A stretch of 64,000 nucleotides of DNA from Cryptomeria japonica (taxonomy: Eukaryota; Streptophyta; Pinopsida; Cupressales; Cupressaceae). Below are positions 1 to 10,100 of this stretch, in pieces. The position numbers were made by a program, and so were the translations under genes. The stretch is from NCBI RefSeq assembly GCF_030272615.1, contig NC_081415.1:260586425-260650424 (forward strand), read 5' to 3'. The notes under the pieces were generated by a model, which saw nothing but the letters and a program-made list of their open reading frames with translations, did no database searches and had not been told where the DNA came from. Position 1 is the stretch's first letter. The number at the start of each line of letters is the position of its first letter.

Positions 1-1
1 C

Positions 2-1504
2 CATTGCACATATTGTGGGAAAGATGGACATATTACTAATAATTGTTTTAAGAAGCAAAATGGTAAAAAGCCCATGAATCAAAATAATCAAAATAATCAA
101 CAACATAAACCTCATTATAAGAAAGGTAATAATAATGTTAATTCATCTCGTCATGCATTTACATGTACTTATAATGTTTCTCAACCACTTGAGTGGATTA
201 TTGATTTTGGTGCATCTCAGCATGTTACTTCTCATTAAGAATGTTTTGAATCTTTGTATCTTGATACTTCTTATATTCCTGTTCAATTAGCTAATAATCA
301 TAGTTGCAAAGTTGAAGCTATTGGTGATGTGAATGTTCCTAATGGGAAATTACATGGTGTTCTTTATGTTCCTAAATTAAAATCAAATTTAATTTCAGTT
401 CCTAAACTTTGTCAAGATTATAAGATTAACTTTTATAGGGGCATGTGTTATATCATTGATCCAAAAACTAATCATGTTGTTGCTACTGCTAAAATGGATA
501 GTGATAACTTATTCAAGTTCTATGAATTTACTCCTACAAAGTATTCTTTGCTTACTACTGTTGATTTTACTATATGGCATGAAAGACCTAGCCATCTCAA
601 TTCTGATTATATTTCATTGATGCAAAAAGAAAATATGGTTAATGTATTGCCTACTATTGTTCCTTCTCAAATTGTTTGCAATGGTTGCATGAGTGGTAAG
701 ATGCATAGGGAACCCTTTCCTCATGGTCAATCTTGGAGGGCATATACTAAATTGCATCTAGTTCATAGTGATCTCTTGGGTCCCATGGAGAATCCCTCCA
801 TCCAAGGTTCAAGGTATGCTCTTACCTTTGTTGATGATTTTTCAAGGAGAACATGGATATATTTCCTTCATAGTAAGGATCAAGTGCTTGATGTGTTTAC
901 TGAATTTCATATGTTTGTAGAAAGGCAATCTAGTTCTAAAATTAAGATTCTTTGTACTGACAATGGAGGAGAATATGTCAACAATGTATTTAATGCTTAT
1001 TTGAAATCTTTTGGAATTAAACATGAGCTTACCATTCCTTATACACCACAACAAAATGGTGTGGCAGAACGGAAGCATAGGACCATTGTTGAAATGGCTA
1101 GATGTTTATTGCATGCAAAAAATATGGATTACAAGTTTTGGCCTGAAGCTATGGCTTGTGCAACTTATTTAATTAATAGAACACCTACCAAAGCCTTAAA
1201 GGATAAAACTCCTAAAGAAGCTTGGTTAGGTAGAAAGCCCAATTTGCAGAATTTAAGAATTTTTGGTTCCATAGCTTATGTTCACAAACCTAAGGAGAAA
1301 AGAAAAAAATTAGATTCTAAATCTTCTGCTTTTATTTTTTTTGGTTATGATGAAAATACTAAAGGTTATAGAGTTTACAATCCTATTACTAACAAGGTAA
1401 AAGTTGCAAGAGATGTTTGTATTGCAGAAAAAGACATTCATGATTGTTCTAAAGTCGAGGATGATGAACTTTCTCAAAGCAAAGTTGTGCTTGTGGAGGA
1501 CTAA
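2..1504 (+). pseudogene. copia gag C-terminus, protease and integrase (broken)
   Basis: A CX2CX4HX4C nucleocapsid knuckle is encoded at bases 5-46. The protease motif follows near 200-225 but reads D-F-G-A instead of D-S-G-A, so the catalytic Asp is kept while the next residue is changed. An in-frame TAA lies at 236-238. The integrase has the N-terminal HHCC zinc-binding region (about 580-700, with HERPSH in place of the usual HxRLGH), then the catalytic core: Asp in HSDLLGP near 770, Asp in TDNGGEY near 960, and Glu in VAERKHR 35 residues later, the expected D35E spacing. The GKG-type C-terminal region follows. The frame stops at 1502-1504. This is an enzyme for cDNA insertion, now inactive because of the stops. 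Confidence 0.9.
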
Positions 1505-2615
1505 CCTCCTTCTCTTAACCCTACTCCTAATGCATCTCTTTCTATTCCTTCTAGTGATAGTGATGTTGATAATAATAACTCTACTCCTCATGACTCTTCT
1601 TCTAGTGATGAATCCATTACTTCTAAAAGAAAACCTAAATTGTTTAAATCTTTAATTCAAGATAGTGATGAATACTTAGCTAGAATGGATAGAATTCAAG
1701 CTAGAAGAGTTAATTATTGTAATTATGCTTTAATGACGACTATTATGAATTCTAATGATCCTAAAACATTTGATCAAGCTAAAAATCAACCACATTGGCA
1801 AAAAGCAATGAAGGAAGAATATGATACTTTAATTTCTAACCAAACTTGGGATTTAGTTCCCTTGCCTCATGGTAGAAATCTTGTTTCTTGCAAGTGTCTT
1901 TATAAAACTAAATTGAATGCTAATAATCAAGTTAGTAAATTTAAAGCTATATTACTTGCTAGAGGTTTTTCTCAAATTGAAGGCTTAGATTATACTGAAA
2001 CTTTTACTCATGTTGCTAAAATGCCTAGAATTAAACTTGTTCTTGCTTTAGCTTCTAGAATGAATTGGCCTATTCACCAAATGGATGTTAAAAGTGCTTT
2101 TCTTAATGGTAATTTACATGAGGAAATTTATATGTCTCAACCTCCTGGTTTTATTAAAGAAGGTAATGCACACTTAGTTTGTAAATTAAAGAAATCAATT
2201 TATGGATTAAAGCAATCTCCTAGGGAGTGGTATTCACAGATTAATGCATTCTTTCTTTCTTAAGGCTTTATTAGAAGTAAAAATGATCCTAAATTGTATA
2301 TTAAACATATTGAAGATGATATTATCATTATTATCTCGTATGTAGATGATTTGATTCTTACTTCAAGTTCCAATACATTGATTTCTGATATTAAGTTTCA
2401 ACTTCATAAAAAATTTCAAATGATTGATTTAGGTCGTTTACATTATTTCTTAGGAATGTAAATTTGGCAAACCTCTAAAGGAATTTTCTTATCTCAAAGT
2501 AAATATGCTCAAGATCTCATAGATAATTTTAACATGAATGATGCTCACCATGTTTCAATTCCTATTGAATTAGGCACTAAGTTAATGCTTGATATGCAAA
2601 CTCAAAATACCATGA
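1505..2615 (+). pseudogene. copia reverse transcriptase (broken, RNase H absent)
   Basis: The same frame continues after the 1502 stop through a Ser/Asp-rich linker into the copia RT (RVT_2): the WQKAMKEEYDTL entry motif, a K-A-x-LLARGFSQ region, the catalytic [10 protein letters not shown] motif near 2082-2110, KSIYGLKQSPREW near 2190-2230, and the YVDD active-site box at 2339-2350. In-frame stops lie at 2261-2263 and 2459-2461; the second falls in a place where Gln is expected, consistent with CAA to TAA. Similarity ends about 2600 within the sequence after the RT palm and thumb, so RNase H and the 3' LTR have been lost or replaced. Unlikely to be functional. Confidence 0.9.
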
Positions 2616-2802
2616 AAGGAAATAGAAGAGCAAGGAAAGAAAAAAAAAAATCCAAGTAAGTTTATTGATGAAGTAAATGTTACCAAGAGAAATTCAGAAA
2701 CCTTGTAGCAATCACCCAAATTTGAAGAAGGAGGCACAATAACTTTTGAAAGGGGAAAAGGAAACAAAAACCCCTTGTGATATTATGAATGAGGCAATGC
2801 CT

Positions 2803-2878
<76 letters not shown>

Positions 2879-3149
2879 CTTTACAATAATTTCATTAAGA
2901 AGAAATGAGAGAGGAGACATTTCTTAAATAGAGTTGAGGAGAGGAGTTACAAAGTAACTCCCAAATCTATGAATGCCACCATTCATAAAATGTGTGTGCC
3001 ATGTGTCCACATCCTCTTATGGTGGAAATCTAATATTCCTTAATAAAGGAAAATAAAAGAAATGACTTGTCCTCACACATGTACTAGAGGACAAATTACA
3101 TGTAGGAATTCCAATGGCATATCGTAAACTAAATACAAATAAACCTAAG
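2616..3149. other. unassigned junction sequence with a GA microsatellite
   Basis: Between the end of copia RT similarity and the end of the minus-strand gypsy gag. It holds the GA run at 2808-2876 and short A-rich stretches. I see no coding domain, LTR terminus or RNA gene. It could be the far internal part of the gypsy element, lost LTR sequence, or a separate insertion. Confidence 0.5.
2808..2876. repeat. (GA)n microsatellite
   Basis: An uninterrupted run of GA dinucleotides of about 69 bases, read directly from the sequence. It sits in unassigned DNA between two element fragments. Confidence 0.98.
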
Positions 3150-4720
3150 CCAAGTAAAGATTAAATATTCTAACAACTGGATCATTGAACTTGAAGCTTT
3201 TTGTTGGTTTGAACTTTGCAAACGGTTGTTGAACACTCTCCCCCTTATCACTTGGAGCCATAGGAGCAGATTGCTCCATTTGACTCATAACCAATTGATA
3301 ATTGTGGCATGTTGCACACAACTATAGAAAGGAAGTAAACTCAGACAAAAAAAACTTTTCGCTGATATCTTTTTGTAAATTAGAAATAAAAATTCTTTGA
3401 ATATCATTATCAGGCACATGAAAAGAAATTTAAGCACACAAATGCTTATATCTACCAATGAAATCAGTCACCTTCTCTTTAACACCTTGTTTGCAATGCA
3501 TTAAATCAATCAAAGTAATTTTAGGACCAATGTTGTTTTGAAATTGTTGGATGAAAGCATTTGCTAGTTGTTGAAAGAAAGTGATAGAATAAGAAGGCAG
3601 AGAGAAATACCATTGTAACGCCTTATCTCTTAGTATTCTTGTAAATAATTTTGCAAGCAATTGTAGATCATAAGAAAATTCAGTACACAAGGTTTGAAAT
3701 GTTTTGACAAGTGTCAGAGCATCACCTTTTCCATTATAGAGTTCCAATTGAGGGATCTCAACATGTTTAGGTGACACGAATTTAACAGAGAAAGTGGGCT
3801 CACAACATCAAATGTGGACACACTAAACTTGGATTAACTCATGGAAGCAATTTATTATTGTAAGGAAGACACAATTTGGGAAAGATTGTTGGTTTTCATT
3901 TCGGTAGAAGAATTTATGTTAGAAATAGGTGATTGAGAAGGTAGTGTGATGTTGTGGAAATAAGGCATGGATTGAGAATAAGGTGGTGGCACACTATGAT
4001 AAGTAGGCATTGGTGATAATTGAGTAGGAAAAGGGACACTTAAAGGGGCAATAAAGTTGTTGAAAGAATTTCCCCCTTGTGTCACACTGATTGGTTGAGA
4101 AATAGTAGGAATTCTCATGGAAGACATAGGTAATGATGGAGGATTAAATGAAGAAGAGGAATTGGCCCCATGACCTATGGTTGTAGGAATGACATTTTGA
4201 GTTGAGTAGCCATGATGTTAGATGTGAAAGTAGGAATACTAGTCATAGGATTAGTCAAAGGAATAGAGGAATTGACTTGTGTTGAAGGTTGTGAGTAACC
4301 TAGGGTTTCAACACAACTCTTGATAGACATGACATTAGAATTAACAATATGTGCAATGCCACGTAATATATCAATTTCATTCTTATCACTTTGAAGCATG
4401 CACTTAAGACCTTGAATTAATGGAAGAGCTTCACTATTAGGGTATTCTTGGGACATCCATTGTTGAAAGCTATCAAATTGATTGTCCAATGTAGAAAGTT
4501 GATCTAAAGAAAACCTAGTTATAGATTCTTCTTCATCATGGGATCCATCAATGGGGTAAATAGGCACATGAATAGGATGGGAAGAATTAGCATGATCTTC
4601 ATTAAAGAAGTCACCAAAATTAGCCTCCATCTCCTTGGTAATTAAACCTTGGGAAGGTTTAATTCTAATGCTTCGTCTAACAGGGATAGGATAGGTAGGA
4701 CTAATAGTAGTAAAGATCAT
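3150..4720 (-). pseudogene. Ty3/gypsy gag (frameshifted relic)
   Basis: Three minus-strand segments in three different frames join into one gag: 4720-4175 (N-terminal, acidic, with SRFSLDQL-like helices), 4127-3855 (Pro/Ser-rich linker) and 3777-3430 (the conserved Retrotrans_gag core). The core has the recognisable pattern LELYNGKGD, ALQWYFSLP, FIQQFQNN, LMHCKQGVKEKV and FIGRYKHLCA. After the stop at 3430 the same frame continues for about 90 codons with a further TAG where Gln would fit. At least two frameshifts and several stops make it non-functional. Gag would form the virus-like particle. Pol domains expected downstream are not seen. Confidence 0.8.
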
Positions 4721-5755
4721 GCACTAGAGGGAAATTTGAAATTTGAATTGTGGAATAAAGCTTGCAAAAATTGAGTAATGCCAAATTTTTTTTAAAAATA
4801 ATGATTACACAATTTGAACTTTGTTGGAGGAGAAGAATGACACAATTTCCAAAAATGAAAGGAAATTGGAATTTTAAAATTAGGGCCAAGGGAATACTCA
4901 CTTAATTTTAAAATCAGAATTTTTAAAATTAGGGCAGACAATGATTAACTTTCTTAATTTAAAAATTTTTCTTGAAAGTTGAAATGTTGAACTTTGAAGG
5001 TATAATAGTCTCCCGAAATTTTGGAAGAAAAGTCGAGGATTGTGGCAGGAACGCACATGATCCGACCAAATTTTTTAAAAATTTGTAGGGATGGATATTG
5101 CGATGATGTTGAAGCTAACCCCAAAAAATTGGCAAATTTTACAATCTCTAGATGGGCGAAATGAAGGCACAAAGGTGAAAATAGGATCCTATTAGGGTTT
5201 TGAAAAAAAGAGTAATTGAAGTGCAATTTTGAAAAGGGTCAAACCTAATGGATAGGGACACCTTGAAAAATGTTTAAGAATCTGAATGTAAATGGGATTG
5301 ATTTGAAATTCACACAAAATCCAATTAATTTTAAAAATTAGGCTTTGATGACCCAATCACTCAATCTTGAAATTTGAATTTTGGGAAAAAGGGGGAAAAC
5401 TGAAAGTTTGAATTGTAGGAATGAAGACAAATTTAAGAACAATCAGAAATCTGAAAATTAAGTTGAAATCCAAATTTTTGCGCAAGTACAAGATGATTTT
5501 TGAAAATTAGGGTTTTAACAAGTAAGCTCTTAATTTTGTAAATTTTAATTGCAAATTGAACAAGACAATGATGAAATTGAATTTGACAAACAAAGCAATT
5601 TTCAGATCTAAGATAACCACAAGCAATGTTTACAAATCACAACTTCAATTTTAATTTTAAAAACTAGGATTCTTAATGAATTAACCACTAAGTTTGCATA
5701 AATTTAGAACTTGTAAATGAAAAATATACAATTTTGTTCAAAGGAAAGCATGCAA
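4721..5755 (-). other. untranslated leader of the minus-strand gypsy fragment
   Basis: About 1 kb between the primer-site-like sequence and the gag. It is AT-rich, with many short TTAAAATT-like words, and contains no domain I recognise; short open frames here look accidental. A long leader before gag is common in plant gypsy elements, and this stretch has a counterpart of similar composition in the element at 40590-40880. Confidence 0.5.
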
Positions 5756-5774
5756 GATGTCAGGTTTACCAAAA
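5756..5774 (-). promoter_or_regulatory. primer-binding-site-like sequence
   Basis: Immediately inside the LTR end, minus strand reads TTTTGGTAAACCTGACATC. The element at 39430-45550 has TTTTGGTGAACCCGACTCC at the same place (40571-40589). Conservation directly next to the LTR end supports a primer-binding site. I do not assign the tRNA. Confidence 0.6.
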
Positions 5775-6081
5775 TGTAATGGTGGTTAAATGATGAGTAA
5801 TAGATCAAAAGGAAAACTAACCCTTTCCCTCAAAAAGAGATGAGAGTTTTACTTATTGATTATCTGTCAAACACTTTTTACCATTACATTAGGAAGATAA
5901 GGGATAATTCACTAGATTCAATCTCCACAAAAAGATGATAGATCGAATTCTGAATGAATTAAGAATGTTAGGATGATCCCTTCTTCCTTGTTTGAAATAG
6001 AAAGGAATTGATTGAATTATGTCATGCAAAAGTGACAAAGAACCGATTATAACTTGAGATCTGAATATAGGAAGAGGTTGT
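5775..6081 (-). repeat. gypsy LTR, part 1 of 2
   Basis: The 3' end of the LTR in minus-strand orientation, ending ...CCATTACA at 5775. It is interrupted at 6081 by copia A and resumes at 13435. The last five bases, 6077-6081 (GTTGT), are the target site duplicated by copia A. Confidence 0.75.
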
Positions 6082-6652
6082 TGTTGGCATTATGTGAACT
6101 AGTATGAGGACATAATGATATTGTATGTTGTCATTGATGTCAATATGTGATATGATGTGAATCGACATATGTGATATGTGAGAGGAGAGAACCGGCATAT
6201 GTGTGAACTGGTATATATGCCAAAGTGAAGCGGTATATTTGTTCAAGGTGAGCTGGCATGTAGTTATGGGAACCGGCACATGGAAGCATTGTATGACTAC
6301 TGGTTGGTAGGTAGTTTCAACTTCAGGATTTCTAGTTGGAATACCTCAAGCCTATGTGACTCAATCGGTGATCTTTGTGTGATGAGTTAGCAGTATAATG
6401 GAGAACATATCATGTTTCCACGTAAGCTCGGTGCGCGTGAAGGATCTTGCATGAAGAAGACTATCCCTACCCACCTTGGGAATGTGTGAAGTTTGTTAAA
6501 CGGTGATAACGCGTGATGGGTTATCAGCTGCCATGAAATCGGTGGATAATGGACAATGGAGAATGTCTTGAGATCGATTCAAGATTGTTGCATTTAATGA
6601 AGTATGATTCAACAGTCAGGATTGAACCACTTGAATTTCTTAACCTAACAAG

Positions 6653-6699
6653 TTTAGGGTTTAGGGTCTTTGCTACCGACCTGTCTGTTTTCTATAAGG
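6653..6699 (+). promoter_or_regulatory. putative LTR promoter: tandem telo-box plus TATA box
   Basis: TTTAGGGTTTAGGG at 6653-6666 is a doubled plant telo-box, followed 26 bases later by TATAAGG at 6693-6699. Both are conserved in the 3' LTR (near 12533-12580) and in element B on the minus strand (telo-box 49342-49358, CCTATAAGG complement at 49312-49320). Position inside the LTR upstream of the repeat-rich segment fits the RNA polymerase II promoter and the U3/R border. The transcription start is inferred, not seen. Confidence 0.6.
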
Positions 6700-6904
6700 T
6701 CGATGTTGTGTTTCTTTCTAAAGTTGTTGGCAAAAGTTGTATGTGTGTATCCAAGGGAAGTGATACGTGATTCTTGCCAAACCAAAGGAGAGAAGAGATT
6801 CCTGCAAAGTGAATGTGCAGAAGGTGAAGAGGAGCCAAAATGGATCTGCATTAGCATTGAGTGCTGTTACTAGATCATTGTAATTCCTGTTGATCTTTAA
6901 CCAC

Positions 6905-7200
6905 TTCAATAGTTGTGAAATCCCTTAACAGGGTAGCCTTAACCGGCTTAATACAAATCCTTTAACAGGGTAACTCAAAGTTATTGAGTTCTGGGAAGCT
7001 ATAGAGCTCTGGAGATCCTTTAGCTATTGAGTTCGTGAAATCCTCTAACAAGGTAACCCTGACCGGGTTCAACCCTTAACCGGGTATTGTAGCCATCCCT
7101 TAACTAGGTGATCCCTAACAGGATCGATTCTTAGCAGAACCTATTGTAATGTCTTTAACCAGACAAGGCTCCTAACAAAGTGGACTTCTAAAGAGTTCAA
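6905..7200 (+). repeat. array of CCCTTAAC-GGGTA boxes in the LTR leader
   Basis: At least eight degenerate copies of a near-palindromic box, such as CCCTTAACAGGGTA, CCTCTAACAAGGTA, CCCTTAACCGGGTA and CCCTAACAGGATC, lie irregularly spaced downstream of the putative TATA box, so they should be in the transcribed leader. Related boxes occur in the LTRs of elements B and C. Confidence 0.75.
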
Positions 7201-7648
7201 AAAGCAACTTGTGGATATTCATCCCCACCGTGGTTTTTCCCAGTTGGGTTTCCACGTGAAAATATGTGTGTCATGTCTGATGCTTTTATCTTGTGATGCT
7301 TTGTTACTACCTGTTAAGCATATGATGGTTCTGTGTTTTATGCCTATCTATAAAACATATTGAACTAACTATTGTGAAGATCTGATGATAGTTTACCTAT
7401 TCATACATGAGGGTGTAATGGTACTATAGTATTGAGCTAAGAGGAAAGCTAAGTGAGTAACCGGTTTATGATTGTTTTAGTTGTTCTGGGTCTTACCGGT
7501 TGCAATCTGTTTCAACCATTGTCACTGTTTGCTAGTCATTTGGAGTATTTGTTGTCAAACCAGTTTCGGACTGTATTTTTGTCTGTACTTATTCACCCCC
7601 CCTCTCAATACCGGTTTGGTACTATTCATTCATCATTGAGTTATCAAT

Positions 7649-7660
7649 TGGTATCAGAGC
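7649..7660 (+). promoter_or_regulatory. primer-binding site, initiator tRNA-Met
   Basis: TGGTATCAGAGC, complementary to the 3' end of plant initiator tRNA-Met, the standard copia primer. It begins two bases after the 5' LTR ends. The same site is present in elements B and C. Confidence 0.95.
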
Positions 7661-7717
7661 ATCCTCTAGGTCCTCTGTGTTTTAAGCTTAACCGCTTGAG
7701 GTAAAGATCCCAGACAA

Positions 7718-8652
7718 ATGATGAAGAGGGAAGGTCCAAAGTTTAACAAGAAAATTTTGGTATATGGAAAGATAGGATGAAGATATTCATCAAAAGCATG
7801 GGTGCTCAACACTGGAGTTATGTTGAGAATGTCTATGTTGTCCCTACCGATACTCTCACTGATGACCAAAAGAGAGAGATATAAGAAAATGAGCAAGTCA
7901 TGGAAGCCCTTATTAGTAGTCTATCTGACATTGAGTTTATTGATGTTTAGGACAAGGTAAATCCCAAAGAGGTATGGGATGCTCTTGAAAATATCTATGG
8001 TGGTGACGAACATGTAAAACAGGCTAAGGAAGAAAGCCTGAGAGGGAAGTTTGAAGATATGTGGATGGTTGAAGGTAAGACCATTCAATAGTATGGAATA
8101 AGAATCAAAACAATTGTTGGAGAAATCAAGAGTGCAGGTGGTAAAATAGAAGATTCCACTGTGGTAAGCAAAGTTTTGAGATCCCTATTGCCGGTCTATG
8201 CAATAAGGGTTGCTACTATTCAGGAGTTGAGATCAATAGACAAGACTAAGGTATCCTTGGACTCCATCATAGCCAAGTTGACAACCTATGAGCTAAATAT
8301 TTTTGATGGCAATGTTCAAAAGATTGAATCAACATTTAAAGCCTCTGCTATACCATCCAGAAAAGGAAAAGAAGCTAGCACTAGTGGTGAACCTAGACAG
8401 AGTAGAGAAATGAATGATGAGGAGATTTTGATGATATTTGAAGCTCTCCTTGCTAGGAAGCTTCCTAAAGGAACCGATATATACAAAGGTAAGCTACCTT
8501 TGAAATGCTTTTCTTGTAACCGGATAGAACATATTGCTATAAACTATCCTAATGGCGATAACAAGGACAAACCAGAAAGGTTCAGGAAATTCAAAGGAGG
8601 AAACCAGAGAAATTGTTTTGTGGCAGTTGATGAAGGTGTCACAGATGAATAA
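7718..8652 (+). pseudogene. copia A gag (frameshift and stops)
   Basis: The start is taken at the ATG ATG pair at 7718, matching the start in element B. The first nine codons are in frame 2; one base is missing near 7745 relative to B, after which gag continues in frame 1. The UBN2-type capsid domain is recognisable (EVWDALENIYGGDEHVKQ near 7970-8020, LRSLLPVYAIRVA near 8175-8210). The nucleocapsid knuckle near 8506-8550 reads CX2CX4HX4Y: the last cysteine is tyrosine, as also in element B. Stops at 7882 (TAA) and others upstream, then TAA at 8650. Gag would build the particle; this copy cannot make it intact. Confidence 0.85.
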
Positions 8653-8661
8653 TCAGAAGAT

Positions 8662-10100
8662 GTGTCAGACAAGAAGGCTCTTGTCTCCCAGTTTGATAAT
8701 TCCAATGAGTGGATCATTGACAGTGGCTGTTCTCACCATATGACTGGTGACCAGAGCAAGTTTCTATCCTTGGATGAGTATGATGGAGGTGTGGTTCGCT
8801 TTGGCAATGATGCACCATGCATGGTCAAAGGCAGAGGGTTCATCTCTTTGAATGGAAAGAGCAGTGTTGATAATGTGTATTAGGTTGGTGGTCTTAGACA
8901 CAACCTTCTAAGTGTTGCCCAGCTGAATGACAGTGGCCTCACTCTAGAATTTAAGAATGGAGTTTGCAGAATCAAAGGAAAAGATGGTGAATTGGTAGCC
9001 ACCAGCATGCAGACCAAAGGTAACCTATTTCATCTGAATGCAAATATAAGTACATGTCTTATGGCTAAGTTTGGTGATAGCTAGATATGGCATAGGAGAC
9101 TCTACCATGTAAACTTTGATAACATTGTGAAGGCTAGTAAGATCAAGGCAGTTAGTGGGTTGTCGGTGCTAAGCAAACCAAATAATACCTTTTGCAGAGA
9201 GTGTCAATTGGGGAAAATGTCTTCCTCAACCTTTAAAGGTAAATCTTTCACTGCTGACAACTTGCTTGATCTTGTGCATACTGATTTGTGTGGTCCTATG
9301 AAAACTAGAAGTGTGCAGGGTGATAGGTACTTCATTATTCTCACTGATGACTGCTCAAGAATGATGTGGGTCACATTCTTGAAAGACAAGTTTGAAGCCT
9401 TTGTGAAATTCAAAGCTTTTAGAGCATTAGTGGAGAAGGAAAGCGGTAAAAGGATCAAGTGTCTCAGAACTGATCAAGGAGGGGAATTCACTTCCGGTGA
9501 ATTCAACAAGTATTGTGAAGAATTTGGCACCAAGAGGCAATTGTCTGCCCCCTGAACTCCATAGTAGAATGGCCTAGCAGAGAGGAATAACCGGACTGTG
9601 GTTGAAGTAGCTAGAACCATGTTGATTCAAGGAAAGGTAGCTCACACCTTTTGTAGAGAAGCAGTGAGCACTGTAGTCTACACAATGAACAGGGTTCTCA
9701 TCAGGAAAGGTAAGGACAAAACTCATTATGAGTATTGGACCGGTAAGACACCTGTGGTTAGCTATTTTAGGGTATTTGGTAGCAAATGTTACATCAAGAG
9801 GAGTGAACATCAGGGCAAATTTGAAGCTAAATGTGATGAGGGAATATTCCTAGGATATTCCACCAAGAGTAAAGCTCTCAAGTGTTACAACAATAGGACT
9901 CAGAGAATTATGGAAAGTGTCAATGTAAGAGTTGATGAATCCTCTGAGAAAACTGAGGAAATCGATAGTGAGCAAGCTATAAATGAACTGGTTGCAACCT
10001 TCTGGGAACCAGTTGTTAGTCAACCAAGTACCAGTGTTCTTGAACTGGTGAATGATGATAATGATGAAGATGAGGATGAAGAGGAAAAACAAGAAGAACA
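8662..10100 (+). pseudogene. copia A protease and integrase (stops)
   Basis: Protease: D-S-G active site in WIIDSGCSHHM near 8712-8745. A TAG at 8881-8883 follows, at the same place as in element B. The GAG-pre-integrase region has the zinc-binding pair WH...H near 9086-9115 and CxxC near 9196-9210. The integrase core keeps Asp in HTDLCGP near 9280, Asp in RTDQGGEF near 9470, and Glu in LAERNNR near 9580. Stops: TAG 9082, TGA 9553, TAG 9562 and TAG 9565. After the core come the conserved YWTGKTP and FRVFGSKCY stretches and an acidic linker near 10045-10100. Same frame throughout, no frameshift. Confidence 0.9.

Larger units (their letters stand above)
1..2615 (+). mobile_element. Ty1/copia retrotransposon fragment, 3' truncated
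   Basis: The window opens inside a copia-type gag-pol. In order there are a gag zinc knuckle, the protease active-site region, integrase and reverse transcriptase, the order diagnostic of copia (integrase before RT). Everything lies in a single reading frame from base 2 to about base 2615, interrupted by stop codons. Coding similarity fades soon after the RT, before any RNase H, and no LTR, primer site or polypurine tract is visible. The 5' part lies outside the window. Its sequence differs clearly from copia elements A and B later in the window, so it is a different family. The 3' breakpoint near 2600-2615 is approximate. Confidence 0.9.
6082..7646 (+). repeat. copia A 5' LTR
   Basis: 1,565 bp from TGTTGG to TTATCA. 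Its 3' part (about 6905-7200) carries many degenerate copies of a CCCTTAAC-x-GGGTA box. Just before the end is a C-run followed by CTCAATACCGG. Compared with the 3' LTR it has about 97 extra bases near 6885-6982, which accounts for most of the length difference. LTRs are identical at insertion, so the differences are post-insertion changes. Confidence 0.95.

Noticed and set aside
6549-6909. Small ORFs on both strands in the copia LTR
   Set aside because: They overlap the promoter region of the LTR and recur in the 3' LTR with changed length; no domain.
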